Positions 23,009 through 35,180 are shown, counted from the stretch's first letter. The stretch: 64,000 nucleotides of DNA from Ceratotherium simum simum (GCF_000283155.1 NW_004454171.1:6720995-6784994); one strand, 5' to 3'. A program made the numbers and translations. Notes: generated from the sequence alone by a model not told the origin.

Positions 23009-23770
23009 GAAGAATCTGTGGTAGAAAAGCATCCATTTGTCAGATCTATAAAGACAGTAAGAAATGGCCCAGCTTGGAAACACAAATCACTTGGTTTATG
23101 GGAAGAAACTAGGAGATACCTATCTTTATTTTCAATGAAGTAAATATTTAAAAAATATACTGCCTGTGTATATTCCTCTGTCCCAGCTGGAAACAGTAGT
23201 TGCAAAACAGTCTACCAGCAGCAACTGAGAAATTGCAAGGAAATAAAAAAGAAAGCCACGTTGCTCTGCTGTCGCACAGTACATTGCAAGGAGTTATTGT
23301 TTTCCAGTAGGACAAAACGAAAAGAAATTATGTACCTGAGGGATGTGAACGTGCAGATGTGTCATTCCTTCAAGCCCAGAGTAGCCAGGATAAGAAGCTG
23401 TAGCTCCAAAGGCTGTCATCCCACGGGCCTGTGATTGTGACAAACTGATGGCCATCAGCGACAGCTCCACTGAGTGTCCCCGGGCTAGAAGGACCAGAGA
23501 CCACATTGGGGTATAGAACTTGGAGACTGGCCTTCTTTTTCACTAGACAACTCCCTCCCCATCCCATAGGGATTTCTCTGATTCCCAAGGGGTGGGGGTG
23601 GGGACTTCCAGTTGAGTGATCTGGAAGATCCCAGATGACCCAGATTATCCAGTGGGCATATTCATCTGTGGTGTGTACCTGATATAAAAACAAAAGCACT
23701 ACCAAAATAGCTCTAGAACCGAGACTGTAGTCACTGTGCCTCTGGGCTCCTGAGAGAGAGAGAGAGGATA

Positions 23771-23808
23771 TGCGCGTGTGTGTGTATGCGTGTGCATGCA
23801 TGCATGTG
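23771..23808. repeat. TG/GCAT microsatellite
   Basis: tgcgcgtgtgtgtgtatgcg then gtgcatgcatgcatg, directly after a (GA)n run at 23752-23766. Confidence 0.9.
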
Positions 23809-24834
23809 ATTTTTATGTTACAGACAAAGCTCTGTCAAAACCCTAGGGTCGTTTGCTCTCCTCACTCTTCCTCTGCCCTCCAGGAGCACCATTCCTCAGG
23901 CTCTCTGAAAATCGCCAGATAGTCTCCTCGTACACACCCACATCACCCTTCTGGTTAGAGGCTCTTTTTATTGTTTGCTCAATATTGATCAAGAGGAAAA
24001 GCTCCCTGGGGCTTCTCTCTCACCTCTCAGTGAGTATCCTGAGCAGAAGCTTAGTGCCCAAGACAGAAACTGCTACATTCCTCTTCTCACCCCCCTCGTG
24101 CTTCCATGAAGATTGTCTAGAAATCAGAGAAGGTGGGCTGGGGGCAGAATGGGGCGTAGGAGGATTGGCCAGGAGCACAGTCTCCACGCTTTCTCTCCTA
24201 TCAAGGCCAACTTCTCTGCCCAAGGCTAATGGTAGAACAATCCCGTGATGTCCTGGTGAAGCAGCAAATCTGGGGCCCCTCAGAGGCGTCACACCCACCC
24301 TCCTGTCAGGGACTGATTGGCATGCTTGTCAGGTTGGAGCCCTGTGAGACTGGGAACACGGGTTCCCCCCGGGTGCCTGTGCTCAGAGGCCAGGCAGCAC
24401 TCCTGCTCTCTCCAAACCACTTAGCGCTCACCAGTTGGATAGTTTCTGCCAAGTCCGTGACCAATTTGGCAGTTACTGTGAAGTCTGGGAGACTGCTTCT
24501 CAGACACTTGGTTCCAGTTCCAGCCTTTCGCCACCAAGGACTGCGGCTGGTGCACGGTGGGTTCGTGGGCTGTCCACTTGCCCCTCCCAAGGTCAGATGC
24601 CGAGTCACACTCCAAATAGAAGGACATGCATGCTATCTCCTGGCCCAGTCTCTTCCAGGCTCCAAGACCCCTACATCCTATTATTCCCATGACCTCTTGG
24701 TCAATACAGGCACTCAGAACAAGTTAACAAATAAATAAACACACTTCGGTGCTTTGATCCCAAAGACAGTTTTGGACAGAGGAATGTGCCAGTTCTTTAT
24801 GAGAGTGGAAGGTGAGGCAGAAACACAGTAGAGT

Positions 24835-24985
24835 AGGTGTTATGATTCTTAGTTGGACATATGAATAAACTGAGGCATAAAGTTATTCAGCAACTCCTAA
24901 ATATCAATTAGTTAGAAGTGGAACCAGGATTAGAACTCAGGACTCTTAGCTCTCAGTCCCAATTCTTTCCAACTATGTTGCAATT
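24835..24985 (-). mobile_element. Antisense MIR
   Basis: tatgaataaactgaggcata, gttagaagtggaaccaggat and tagaactcaggactcttagc match antisense MIR. Confidence 0.75.
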
Positions 24986-25486
24986 TCGGTTTTTCTAGGT
25001 TATGCAATTTTTTACTTTTATATAATGGTGAAATGGAATAGAACTTTCTTTGCATCGGGGGTTTAGGGACCCATTAAAATTGTATGCTCAATTTGATGTG
25101 CAAATGCACGAGTGAACTTTTCTTGTGAGAGGATCTGTAGCTTTCCTGAGGTTCTCAGAGGCATCGGTGTAACCAAAAAGGTTAAGAACCCTGACTTGTA
25201 CTTATGATGGGACTGAGATCAAGTCTGGGATGACCTTTTTATAGATTGTAAATATGGGGAGGGGTCCTTCTTGATTGTCCAGAGACAAGGTCCAGAGAAG
25301 ACAGATGTGGGGGGAAAATAATCATCTCTTTCCTCACAGGCAGAGAGTTGCTTAACTTGGCAGCTGATAGGAAGAGTTGGAGCAGCTGCTTTCCTGAGAA
25401 GGTGGTACACGTGCTTAAAGCCCCGCAAGTGCAGACGCAGAGAAGCTTAGAGCCTTGGATCTAGGAGCATCCTTGAAGATCATCTA
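24986..25486. other. Unannotated stretch
   Basis: Nothing recognised. Confidence 0.5.
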
Positions 25487-25666
25487 ACCGGAGGTCCATG
25501 AACCTAGCCACGCATTAGAATCACCTGGGAAGATTTGAAAGCATACCATATCTGACGTCAACCCCAGAGGTTTCTATTGTAAGTGTTCTGGGTTGGGACT
25601 CGGGGCTTTATATTTTTTAAAGCTCCTTAGGTGGTTGTCACGTACAGCTAGAGTGGAGAACCACTG
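25487..25666. mobile_element. MER5-like hAT-Charlie element
   Basis: attagaatcacctgggaaga, agctccttaggtggttgtca and gtggagaaccactg are the familiar body and terminal repeat of MER5/MER58-type elements. The left end is eroded. Confidence 0.75.
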
Positions 25667-25677
25667 ATCTTCTGAAC

Positions 25678-25842
25678 CAGTAGTTCTCAACCCAGGCTGA
25701 ACATTGAAATCACTTGGAGAGCCTTAAAAACTCCTCTTGCCTGAGTTCCACACCTAGATCGTCTGAATTAATTTGTCAGGGAAGTGCCAGGCATCAGGAA
25801 TCCTAGGTGATTCTCATGGGCAACCAAGTTTGAGAACCACTG
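25678..25842. mobile_element. Second MER5-like hAT-Charlie element
   Basis: The terminal repeats cagtagttctcaaccc and gtttgagaaccactg are intact enough to set both ends. The body has attgaaatcacttggagagc and ctaggtgattctcatgg. The flanks ttctgaac and ttggaatc are a worn 8-bp duplication (five of eight). It starts 12 bp after the previous element. Confidence 0.8.
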
Positions 25843-25864
25843 TTGGAATCTAATCCAACACTTT

Positions 25865-25950
25865 CTGCTGCAAAGAAAACCAAGCCAAAGAGAAGTGACC
25901 CAAGATCATAGAGCTAGGATTAGAACCCAGGACTCGACGTCCTGCCCTGG
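25865..25950 (-). mobile_element. Antisense MIR fragment
   Basis: agtgacccaagatcatagag and ctaggattagaacccaggac match antisense MIR. Confidence 0.7.
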
Positions 25951-28588
25951 ACTTTTTCTGTGGTTCAACCAGTCACTGTGAATGAGGTTCCCTTAGACAG
26001 TGCAGGGCACCCCTGGAGGAAGGGAGGCTCCCAAGAAACAGGCCTTTCCTCTCTGATCAGAGCAGAAATATATTTTTCTAGCTCTAATACCTCTGAGGCT
26101 GCCTTGCCAGCCTGAAACATAAGCGATGTAGAGCTAATAATAATTGTTTTTGCATTTAAGTGGTTCCGGGAAGGGAAGTTTGTGAGTGGCTGATTTTCAT
26201 CAATGTGAAATAATAGAAGTTAAGAGGTACAGATATTTCAAAGTGAGGGTTCTCACCCTTTGTTCTGGATCAGAAATGAAAACTTGTAAAGACTTCCTTT
26301 GCCTGCTCTGCTTCCTGGAATTTGATCCTGCCCACAGAATAAGGGGACTGGTTGTCCTGCCTCAAAGGTTTGAGGACCCAGATTACAGTGTGCATTTTGT
26401 CTTCAGGGTCTCCCTGCTCCATTTCTGTCCTTTTTCTGTTTCTGTGTGCCCTCTCCCAGCTGCCTACCCAGAGGCCTGTTCTAACAGGGAGGGGGAGAAA
26501 GCCAGAGGCTGGAGGCCCTTCAGAGTCAGGACCCCACGCGTAAAACAGAAAGCTGGGAATATGATCTCTAGGGAAAATTGCAACTGGCCAGCATGTTGGA
26601 ACACCAGCCCCAGGCTCAAACATTTAATTGCTCTACATTATTATGGCTCCAAGAGCCAAGTCAAGGAGGATATGTAGGGCAATGAGGCTAATCCTAAGGG
26701 GCTGAAGCGACCTTCTTACCTCTTCATTCCTCCATGAGATTTCTCAATCCATCATGACTCATTCAGCAAACATCCTTGGAAAGAAAGACACAGATGTATA
26801 ACGACACGTAACATTTTTGCATTGAGCTCTGCAGTTTACAAAGCTCTTTTCAAGTTTTTTATTTCATCCCTACACATACCCCAAGGCCAGCATTGGCATT
26901 CCATTCAATGGGCAGGTACGGGACACCAGTGGACGCCAGAGGACCTCAGGGAGCAAGTATTAGAGCTGGAACCCAGAGCCAGGGCTTTGACTCCAGGTCC
27001 AGGGCCTCTTTTGCTCAGTATGACCTTGGTTTTGAAACTCAGTCTCCCTCTTAGTCTGTTCAAGTCAGTTGGGTGGTTCTTCTCAGCCTAGGGGAAAGGT
27101 GGGACGATATCCATGAGGGAGAATATTAGGAGACCGGGCATCCAAATAGAGTGGCTGAGAGTTCAGCCTATTGCATTTTCTCTTGCTTCTAAGAAAGTGT
27201 GACGAAGACAAATCTCATTTCAAGCCTCTGGTGTTTGATCTTTGATCCCCCAGTAAAATACTCTGTTTCTTCCAAGAGTATGGTGGAATCAATTTGAAAC
27301 TCTAAAGCTGTCTTCATTATTTTGCAACATGTAGGCCAATGTACAAACACATTTTCAATGAAGGAAATGAAATAAAATTCTCTATCAGGACGTGATCAGA
27401 GAAACTTCCCATGGTTTACATCAGCTGAATAAGAATGATAATTGCTTCCTGTATATTGTCCTGCTTTTCTTTTTCTTTTTCTTTTTCTTTTGGAAGGTGT
27501 GTGTGAAATTATTACTTAATAGGTGGATGGCACACCCACAAAGGAACGGCCTTCTGTAGAGGCATTTTCTGAAGGATGCTGCTTTTCTGGTCTTCCCATT
27601 GGGACACCAGAAGCATGGCAGCAAAGGCTGGGTGAATTTACCTACTCCTTAGTACCATTCTGCCCAGAAAGGTTCTTTTGACTTTGGACTTTAGGAAAAA
27701 CACTAAAAAATTCATTGAGAAGAATTGCAAGTACTCTATGAAATAAATTGTGCAGTATACTAAATACATAAGGTAAAAATGGCAATAATTAAATCAGTTC
27801 TGGTAGAAACTACCAATTCCTGCTTTCCACGCGTTTCCTTCCTGGGGATTACTTCCAATGGTGCTGTCTTAGCTAAGTCCAAACATCCTTCCCTCGTCTT
27901 CCTTGATCTACGGCACTCATCGGCTTCTGCTTCTTACCCTCAGACATGTCTTGGGCCTGACTTACTAATTTCAAAGTTCTTAGTCTAATTGTCTGCAATT
28001 ACTGAAAGTCAAAACTTTAAATATCCAGAAGCATTCTCCCCGATGACACGGACTTCATCAACTCTTTTATGGCTGATTTTTTTCTGTTTCTAATTGTTTG
28101 GTACAAGTCACTGCAAATATTGGAAATTCCGAGTGTATAAATGTCCCTACTCATGCCATCAGTCAGATGCTCGTGAAGGCTCTCTATAAAACATCCTGAG
28201 CACACTGCAGTGTCACCTGCTTCTCACTGATGTCTCCAAATTAAGCATGAGAAAAGGCGTCTTCCTGTTGACCATTGCTTGGAAGGACACACTCACGCAT
28301 TATTCAGAAATCATTCTCTTTATCCTCCATTGTTTACAATGTCCCACTATCAAAGTTCTCCTTTGATTGCAGTGGATATGTTCAACAGAAAGCTACATGG
28401 CTGGAATTTTTATGGTTCCTTTCTATTTGCTTGTGAGTTGCTTTTTAGTTATTTTTATTTAGTTTGTATATATTAATTATTTAATATTATATATAATGAT
28501 TAAATATTAAATTATGTAAATATTCACTTTATCTGTTTCAGGTCCCAGATTTTTGTCTGATTCCATTTTTATCATTTTAAAATAGAGT
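25951..28588. other. Long unannotated stretch
   Basis: No gene recognised. A weak antisense MIR may lie at 26805-26965. A (CTTTTT)n run sits at 27463-27491 and an A/T-rich block at 28460-28530. The plus-strand frame at 26186-26677 (163 codons) has no recognisable domain and an overlapping 117-codon frame on the other strand. Confidence 0.45.
27463..27491. repeat. (CTTTTT)n simple repeat
   Basis: About five units of cttttt. Confidence 0.9.
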
Positions 28589-28589
28589 G

Positions 28590-29069
28590 TATAGTGGATT
28601 CTGTGTTATGTTGCCCAGGTCCCGCTCTAGGACTGAGGCAATGTTTCCCTCAGCTGCTGGGAGTGCAGGCTGCCATCGGCTCACAACCACATTCCTCTCA
28701 GGGAATTACCTTCAGCATAGAAGGAGCTGTGTTTTCCAAAATGTCTCCCCTTTTCCCCTGTCATTTGCATGGCCCAGTGGCAAAGGGAGTGAGGAAGGTG
28801 AGGAGATTATAAGACCTGACTCTTATGCCCAGTTATGACAACTCTGATGGGCCACCCCAGCTCAGGTACTCCCCGTACCTGATCCCCGTGGGATCAGCTA
28901 AGCCCTCTGTTACTACTGCATTGGAGCCCAACTTCTCCCTTTGCCAAGTCAGATCTGCTTCCCTCCATCTCTTATAAGTATTGTTCCCTGGTGTGCTCCT
29001 CCAAATAAACCATTTACACACAAATCTCCATCTCAGAATCTGTTTCCAGGAAACCCAACCCATAACACA
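28590..29069 (+). mobile_element. Solo LTR of an endogenous retrovirus-like element, family uncertain
   Basis: An LTR-like layout: pyrimidine-rich and G+C-richer body, AATAAA at 29004-29009, then a short R/U5-like tail ending aacccaacccataacaca, the way many ERVL and ERV1 LTRs finish. No internal retroviral region adjoins it. The left end near 28590 is approximate. Confidence 0.5.
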
Positions 29070-31105
29070 GGGGAAGTCTATCCTTCCTCTGTGTTGTGTA
29101 TACGTCAACCTATTTATATGTTTCTGCTTTGATGTAACATTTAATAAACAAATCTGTTTAAGTTATTTGGTTGTTTTCCAATGTGAGGTGAGTGCTCTCA
29201 ATTTTAAGACCTATGCCTTTAGATTCCAAGTCAAAAACTCTTCATTTGGCTTCATAAATTGGCACTCCAGACATAGAGCAAGATGCAAAAAAGGAAGCAT
29301 TTTTGAGTTGCGTTAACGTACAATGACATGATGAGAAACACAGCCTAACTCTCCACATGTCACCTTTTCTCTCCGCCATTATTTAGAAACGCAGGATGCC
29401 AATCAGCACGTGGTTTAGGGATGCACAGAAATGTGACAGATGAAATGTCTGTGGCCCTTTAGCCACTTGGACCTAAAAAGTCCTCCTCCTAAAGGAACTT
29501 TCTATCTCTATGGCAGGATTTCAAATTTTTTCTATTTGGATGACATCAGCTAAGATTTTTGTCCCTACTACCTTTGCTTAGAGAGCAGCTCCTTTTATAG
29601 ACTTAGCTGCAATAGAAAAGAGAAGAGATATATTTTTAAAATGTCAGGGCAGAGGAGTGGGGGAGAGGATGAGTCGATCCGTGCATTCTCTGAGCCTGCT
29701 CACATTCCACAGTTTACGTGCTGCAACCAGGACATGTTTTGTGAAGAAAGTTATACTTGACTAAATTGTCCTTCTGACGTAAACCTATAATTTAAAAATT
29801 ATATATATTTAGAGAACAAGTCAAAACAGGAAACACATTCCCAAAGTGGATAAAGATATTTGTGCATTAAAATACCAAGTACTACCATGGTAGACTTGTG
29901 TCCCTGTGTTTAAACAGAAAAATTCTGAAAAGTCCAGAAAGAAAGAGCAAGGGAGTCAGCCTACCTTTGTGCTTCTGGATGGGGCTGTGGGCGCTCTGGG
30001 GCTGGCAGATATTCCCTCTTTGCTGTGCTTCTTGGGAGAGGCCATGATGCATGATGCCCATTGCTCCACAAGTGGGGGCTGTTGCCAGAGCTGAGGCTGA
30101 GTTTGGGAAAAGCATGACAGAAAGGAATACAAGTCTTCATGGAGAAAAAGTTTAAGGAGCAGGAAAATTTAACCTAAAACTCAAGGGGAACCAAAGTGAA
30201 AGAAAGGAATCAAAAGTGGGGCAAATATAAATAAGATTGTGCCTCCGGAAGCCCTTCCACTAATGATCTTAGGTTGATTCTTCCTAAATTGGTCCTTTGT
30301 GTAAATTAGGCCCCCTCTGAAACAGGCCTCTATGCATAAATCATTTATTACACATATTCTATGTTAATGAAACTTGTTTAGATTCAAGGAAGGTTAAGAA
30401 GTAACCTCTGCTCTTAGAGAAATTTTTATCTCTTTGGGGAGACCAGAAGGACACATATGAAAGTCCAAAGAAGTCTGGAGTTAAATAACATGAAATAATA
30501 TAAGAATCATTAGTAGGCAGTGGCAGACTGTGCCAGAAGAAGTCATTGTCTCCATTCCCCAGGGCATAGGAACCATAGACCACTGCTGTGGCCCTAGAGA
30601 AAGAGAGTTAATAAACAGGATGGGCACCTGGCAGAATTTACCCAGCAAGAGTGCTGAGAACTTCATATAAACCTTCCCTAAAATTTATAAAAGGTAGGCA
30701 AACCATCTTTTTCCAATTCTAGAGCCTTCTTCAAGGTTTCAACTGATGAGATAGTGGCTGGGGGTGTGGAGGTTGAATACTCTCCTGCTCCACCTCTGTC
30801 TTCATGCACATCCAGCTGTCACCGTATGAGGTTTTACACTTCAACAAAGCAGGTGACTTCGCTATCATAGGGTGACTTATGCCACCTGAATTGTTAATTC
30901 CTTTATCTTTGGCCTTTTCAAGCACGCCCTACAGTGCCTTGTAAACAGCAGGTACACAGTAAATGTTTCCAAATGAGTGAAAGAAATTTTTTTTAAAAAA
31001 TGTGATTTCAAATGAATGAATAAATGCTGTTCTACTTAAGGGGAAGGGTGGGATTTCAGAGACTTCCCATGACCTAGAGGCATGGTCCCCTCTGATCTCT
31101 CAGAT
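29070..31105. other. Unannotated stretch with one candidate exon
   Basis: Apart from the candidate at 29965-30045 (minus) and a weak L2 or MIR end at 30910-30990 (cagcaggtacacagtaaatg), nothing is recognised. Confidence 0.45.
29965..30045 (-). other. Candidate first coding exon (weak)
   Basis: On the minus strand an ATG at 30045 lies in a good Kozak context (A at -3, G at +4) and opens a 27-codon frame beginning MASPKKHSKEG. The frame runs to acaaag followed by gtaggc, a plausible splice donor at 29964, leaving a whole number of codons. Read through, it stops at TGA two codons later. The residues are rich in Lys, Ser, Pro and Ala. I do not recognise the protein, and the match of start and donor could be chance. 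No partner exon was identified. Confidence 0.2.
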
Positions 31106-31109
31106 CGAG

Positions 31110-31722
31110 TATGACTAAGTCCATGGGAGGCAGCCTCCAGATGGCCCTAACAATCCCTGTCTCCTACACTCATGCTCTTGTGTAATCCCTTCCCCTGGAG
31201 TGTGGCTGGACCCAGAAATTTGCTTCTAATGAATAAAACATGGCAAAAGTAATATGCTGTCACTCCTAAAATTAAGTTATAAGGACACAGTGGCTTCTGT
31301 CTTGCAAGCCTGATCTTACTCTCTCATTTGTTCACTCTGACAGAGCCAAAAACCATGTTGTGAGCTGCCCTATGGAGAAGCCCATGTGGCAAGGAACTGA
31401 GGGTGGACCCATCAGTCAACAGCCAGCAAAGGACTAGGGACCCCTCAGTCCAATAGTCTGGGAGGAATTGAATCGTGCCAACAACCACGCAAGTGAGCTT
31501 AGAAGTGAATTCTCTCTCAGTTGAGCCTTCAGTTAAAATGGCAGCCCCAGCCAACACGTTTATTACAACCTTTTGAGAGACTTTGAGGCAGAGTTACCCA
31601 AACAAGCCATGTCTGGATTCCACAGACACAGACCCACAGAAACTATGAGATGATAAACGTTTGTTGTTTTAAGCCTCTAAGTTTGGGGACAATTTGTGAT
31701 GTAGCAATAGATAACTATTACA
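31110..31722 (+). mobile_element. MLT1-type (MaLR) LTR, sense
   Basis: It follows the MLT1 order closely: gcagcctccagatggcccta, ctcatgctcttgtgtaatcc, agccaaaaaccatgttgtga, aattgaatcgtgccaacaac, then tgttgttttaagcctctaag and gcaatagataactattaca. Solo LTR, no internal region. Confidence 0.9.
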
Positions 31723-31754
31723 AAGTCCATTATAAAAGTAAATGCTATTAAGTC

Positions 31755-31880
31755 ATTTTATAATTGTTGAAACCAAGGTATCAAAAGGCTAAATGTGTTT
31801 TCCTTGGCCACTCAGGGAAGCAGGTACAAAATAAGAAATGGAGTTTAGATACCAGTTAATTCCAAGACTTATTTTCTCCT
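31755..31880 (-). mobile_element. Antisense MIR fragment
   Basis: ggctaaatgtgttttccttg, ccactcagggaagcaggtac and aaatggagtttagatacca give a diverged antisense MIR. Confidence 0.5.
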
Positions 31881-32006
31881 AGAGAAAAGACAATGGCAGC
31901 ACTTTATGTGAAACAATGCCAGTGGAATTCATGAGCTTGGTAACCACATGTCCCCTCCCTTACCTTCTCTTGACTTCCTTTTTTAATCTCTTTATGGAGT
32001 AACCAT

Positions 32007-32400
32007 CTGCTCTGGTGGTCCAGTGGTTAAGATTCGGTGCTCTCACCACCACAGTTCCAGTTCATTTCCCATCAGGGATTCACACCGCCCATCTGTCTGT
32101 TGTCAGACTGTGGTGGCTGCGTGTTGCTGAGATGCTGAAAGCTACACCATTGGTATTTCAAAGACCAGCAAGGTCACTCACAGTGGAAAGGTTTCAGCAG
32201 AGCTTCCAGACTAAGACAGACTGGGAAGAAGTATCTGGCCACCCACTTCCAAAACAAATGACCATGAAAACCTTGTGAAGATCGGTGAAGCATTGTCTGC
32301 TATAGCTCTGGAAGATGAGAGGATGGCGCAAAATGACTGGCTCCACTGTACACAGGGTTGCTAGGAGTGGGGCTCCACAGCACTAACAACAACAATGAAA
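32007..32400 (+). mobile_element. Composite SINE: tRNA-like head, long middle, RTE-like tail
   Basis: Head: ggtccagtggttaagattcg with a diverged B box (agttccagttcatttccc). Middle: tgtggtggctgcgtgttgct, then ttcagcagagcttccagact. Tail: tgtacacagggttgctagga, then an (AAC)n run. The 7-bp flank taaccat (32000-32006 and 32401-32407) fits a target-site duplication. The tail resembles RTE-family 3' ends. It is not an ERE and I cannot give a firm family name. Confidence 0.75.
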
Positions 32401-32657
32401 TAACCATTCAGTGCTGGGCCTTATCATAGGGAATATTATTCCTTTAACAAGATAACTCTGTCTTTTCCAAAAGAAAGAGATTCTAGGCATTCAGTGTGCA
32501 TTCTAACAAAATGAGATGTTGAAGCGTGGGAGAAAAGTAACTTTCAAATAAGCTCATAATTATCAAGCAATCTTCTCTTTACCTATCTTGCTGAGAACTG
32601 TCATGAATTTTTCGTTCTTGAGAATCTTGTTCCTTAATGGACAATGACTCAAGAAGT

Positions 32658-32914
32658 ACCTCTTTTTTTGTGTGTGAGGAAGCTTAGCCCTGAGCTAACA
32701 TCTGTTGCCAATCCTCCTCTTTTTTGCTGAGGAAGATTGGCCCTGGGCTAATATCCATGCCCATCTTCCTCTACTTTATGTAGAGGTGTGAGATGCCACC
32801 ACAGCATGGCCTGATAAGTGGTGCATAGGTCCACTCCCGGGATCTGAACCCGTGAACCCCAGGCTGCCAAAGTGGAGCATGCAAACTAACCACTACGCCA
32901 GCGGGCCAGCCCCA
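32658..32914 (-). mobile_element. Antisense ERE SINE
   Basis: It opens gtgtgaggaagcttagccct, has two reversed tail modules, the B box as ccgggatctgaacccg and ends cagcgggccagcccc. aagtacct and aattacct flank it as a worn duplication. Confidence 0.92.
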
Positions 32915-33588
32915 AAAATTACCTATTAATTACTTCTTATTTAATCAGGTGGAAGGAAAAACTACTATAAATTCAAGAGGAATATATTCTCCTCTTGTGA
33001 AGTGTTTAGCCAGGATCCCCAGCATTCTTCCCACAGAGAAATAATACAGTGCTGAGTTATCACTCCTGTGACTGAGTACACTTGGATATAAGAATGATTC
33101 ACATCAACCAGGCCAATTTAAAAAACTCATTGAGGAGACCTAACATGCACTTAAAAAAAAGAGGCATCTCACATTGTAAAACTCTAAACTTCTAGTCTAT
33201 ATGGATTAAGTGTTCCTTTCTGAAAATTCCTTAAGTATATCATAAAAGAAAAGTGCCAGATTCTTGATGTAGTGGGGTCCTCATATTTGGTGACTATCAT
33301 TGGCAAGATAACCTTGGACAAGCTCCAAAACACAGTGGTTCTACAACAAAGACAATTATGACACTGTTTCATGTATTGAGTAGTAAGCAAGAATGGAACC
33401 AGTAAGTCTGGCCCTGGAAGAAAAAGAACTTCATCTTTTGGGAGAAAATGCAAATTCTAGGACAACACTGTCACTAATCCATTGCTCAAGGTCAATGTGG
33501 TGTTTGCAGCACCTCAATAGTCACCTCAGCCCACCTCATTGTTCCAGGCTGAAACAATGACAACCACCAAATCAACGATGACACAGAT
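32915..33588. other. Unannotated stretch
   Basis: Nothing recognised. Confidence 0.5.
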
Positions 33589-33589
33589 A

Positions 33590-33800
33590 CCATAAGCAAG
33601 GTGCGTTAGATAAATAATCTCATTTATTCATCACAACAACTCTGTTGCATAAGTTTTACTTTCCCCATCGTGCAGGAAGGGAACTGGAGATGAGAAGCTG
33701 AGTAACTTGACTAAGACCATTTACCTAGTGAAGGATCGAGGCAGGATTCAAACCCAGATCACTTTGATTCCACAGTCTGGGTGCTCCTGATGATGTTATA
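33590..33800 (-). mobile_element. Antisense MIR
   Basis: aatctcatttattcatcaca, gagaagctgagtaacttgac and ggattcaaacccagatcact match antisense MIR over most of its length. Confidence 0.8.
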
Positions 33801-35180
33801 TTGATTCCAAACCCCTGACTTCAGACAGGACAGAGCTTCAGGCCTTTAAGTCCAAAGCTTTGACTCATGCTGGTGATACACAACTGCCCTTGGTAAAGAG
33901 TATACACATAATCACACAGGTGCTCCATTTGTGCAGGGGAATGGCTTTTGGGGAGTAATCACTAGAAAAGTAAGATGCAGAGGGCAAGCCTTGAAACAAG
34001 GAAGACTTCCAGGAAGATCAGAGAGTTATTCTTGGGAGTGTTTTCCCTAGAGTATTCCTAAGAGAGAAGCTCAGCCCACTTTTCAGTCTTCCCCTAAAGA
34101 ACACACATAAAGGATTAGAATAACATAACATATCCATATTTTATATTTAGTAAGGGCCTTAGATTCACCCATTGTCTGTTTATTATTATTAAGAATGCTG
34201 AACATTTTAATATTTTCTATCCTAATTGGAGAATAATGTGGCTTTTTTCTCGCAATAGGGCAGTCACTATGATGTATCATAAAATTTGATATTTTATGTA
34301 TCATTTTCTCAGTAAATAAAATAGCCTGACTTGTAACCCCAAGAAATTATTAAGATTTTTTAGGACAGATACTAATGCTCCTTTGACATCTATAGTCAAA
34401 GAAGAAAAAAAAAGTACTGTGTGTTTGAACTAGTTTCCATGTTCTGCAGCGATTTTAACTCCACTCCAACATGCCTCCTGAGTGATCTTTCCACTGGACA
34501 GAAAGTCGATCTACCTACAAGTATTTATTTAATGTCTATCCAAGATCACATTATGGACATTATGCCCTGTCAGCCTGTCCCATTTATGGTGCATTTCTTA
34601 TATTTCCTGTCATTCTTCTGGCGATTTTCTCCCCATAGCTTCTATTTTTCCCTCATTAATCCTTCAAAACCCCTGGGAGGTAAGACTGTGCATATAATTT
34701 CCTCCTTATTCTAAAATACTGTTTAGAGTTTTGCTTTGAAATTGCTTTTAGGGCTGAATGTTTTGCTTTCTTAAGTGAACCTCTAATAAACACTGTTGAA
34801 TTCTCTCCAAATTACCTCGAAGAATTACCTGCTTATCTGGAAGAACCATCAGTGTAATTTTAAGGGATTTTGTTTTTATTCAGCGGCTCTGAGTCTTTGA
34901 ACTTCGCTGCCTCAATTTTTCAGTCTTTCCACAGGAAGGGCTCTGCCGAGAAGGAGCACTTTGCAGCACTTTTCCTCATAAATGCTGAAGAGAGTGTTTT
35001 TGTTTCTACTTTGGTACTTGTGATTCCAGCTCCAAAGGAAGCAAGATTTCCAAGATTAGGACAGTTTAGTCTGGAAAGGAGACTAGTTAACGGGAGTGCG
35101 ATTAAAAGGTACTTAGGATTTGGAGAATGCTTGTGAAAACTAAATGATCCATTTCTGACCTTTCACAAAACTCAACAAGG
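33801..35180. other. Unannotated stretch with one candidate exon
   Basis: Besides the candidate at 34884-35108, nothing is recognised. Confidence 0.45.
34884..35108 (+). other. Candidate internal exon (weak)
   Basis: An open frame of 225 bp is bounded by a pyrimidine-rich acceptor (ttttgtttttattcag ending at 34883) and a donor (attaaaag followed by gtactt at 35109). The length is a multiple of three; it starts with the last base of one codon and ends with two bases of another, so it would be a phase-symmetric exon. The predicted peptide includes a hydrophobic stretch (VFVSTLVLVIPAP). I recognise no family. A/T-rich DNA produces such pairs by chance. Confidence 0.18.

Larger units (their letters stand above)
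21770..24830. other. Long unannotated stretch with a CTCF-type motif and poly-A run
   Basis: No gene recognised. It contains a strong CTCF-like word at 22046-22063, a run of 20 A at 22989-23008, and a TG/GCAT microsatellite at 23771-23808. The longest open frame in the window (24229-24738, 169 codons, plus) ends at an AATAAA-containing run. Frames of 85-100 codons are open on both strands there, and the protein shows no domain or motif I know. Confidence 0.45.

Noticed and set aside
24229..24738. Longest open frame in the window (169 codons, plus) ending next to AATAAA
   Set aside because: Frames of 85-100 codons are open on both strands over the same bases, the Kozak context is poor (C at -3), and no domain, signal or family is recognisable. 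It looks like low stop density in G+C-richer DNA.
26186..26677. 163-codon plus-strand frame
   Set aside because: It overlaps a 117-codon frame on the other strand; no motif or splice context supports it.
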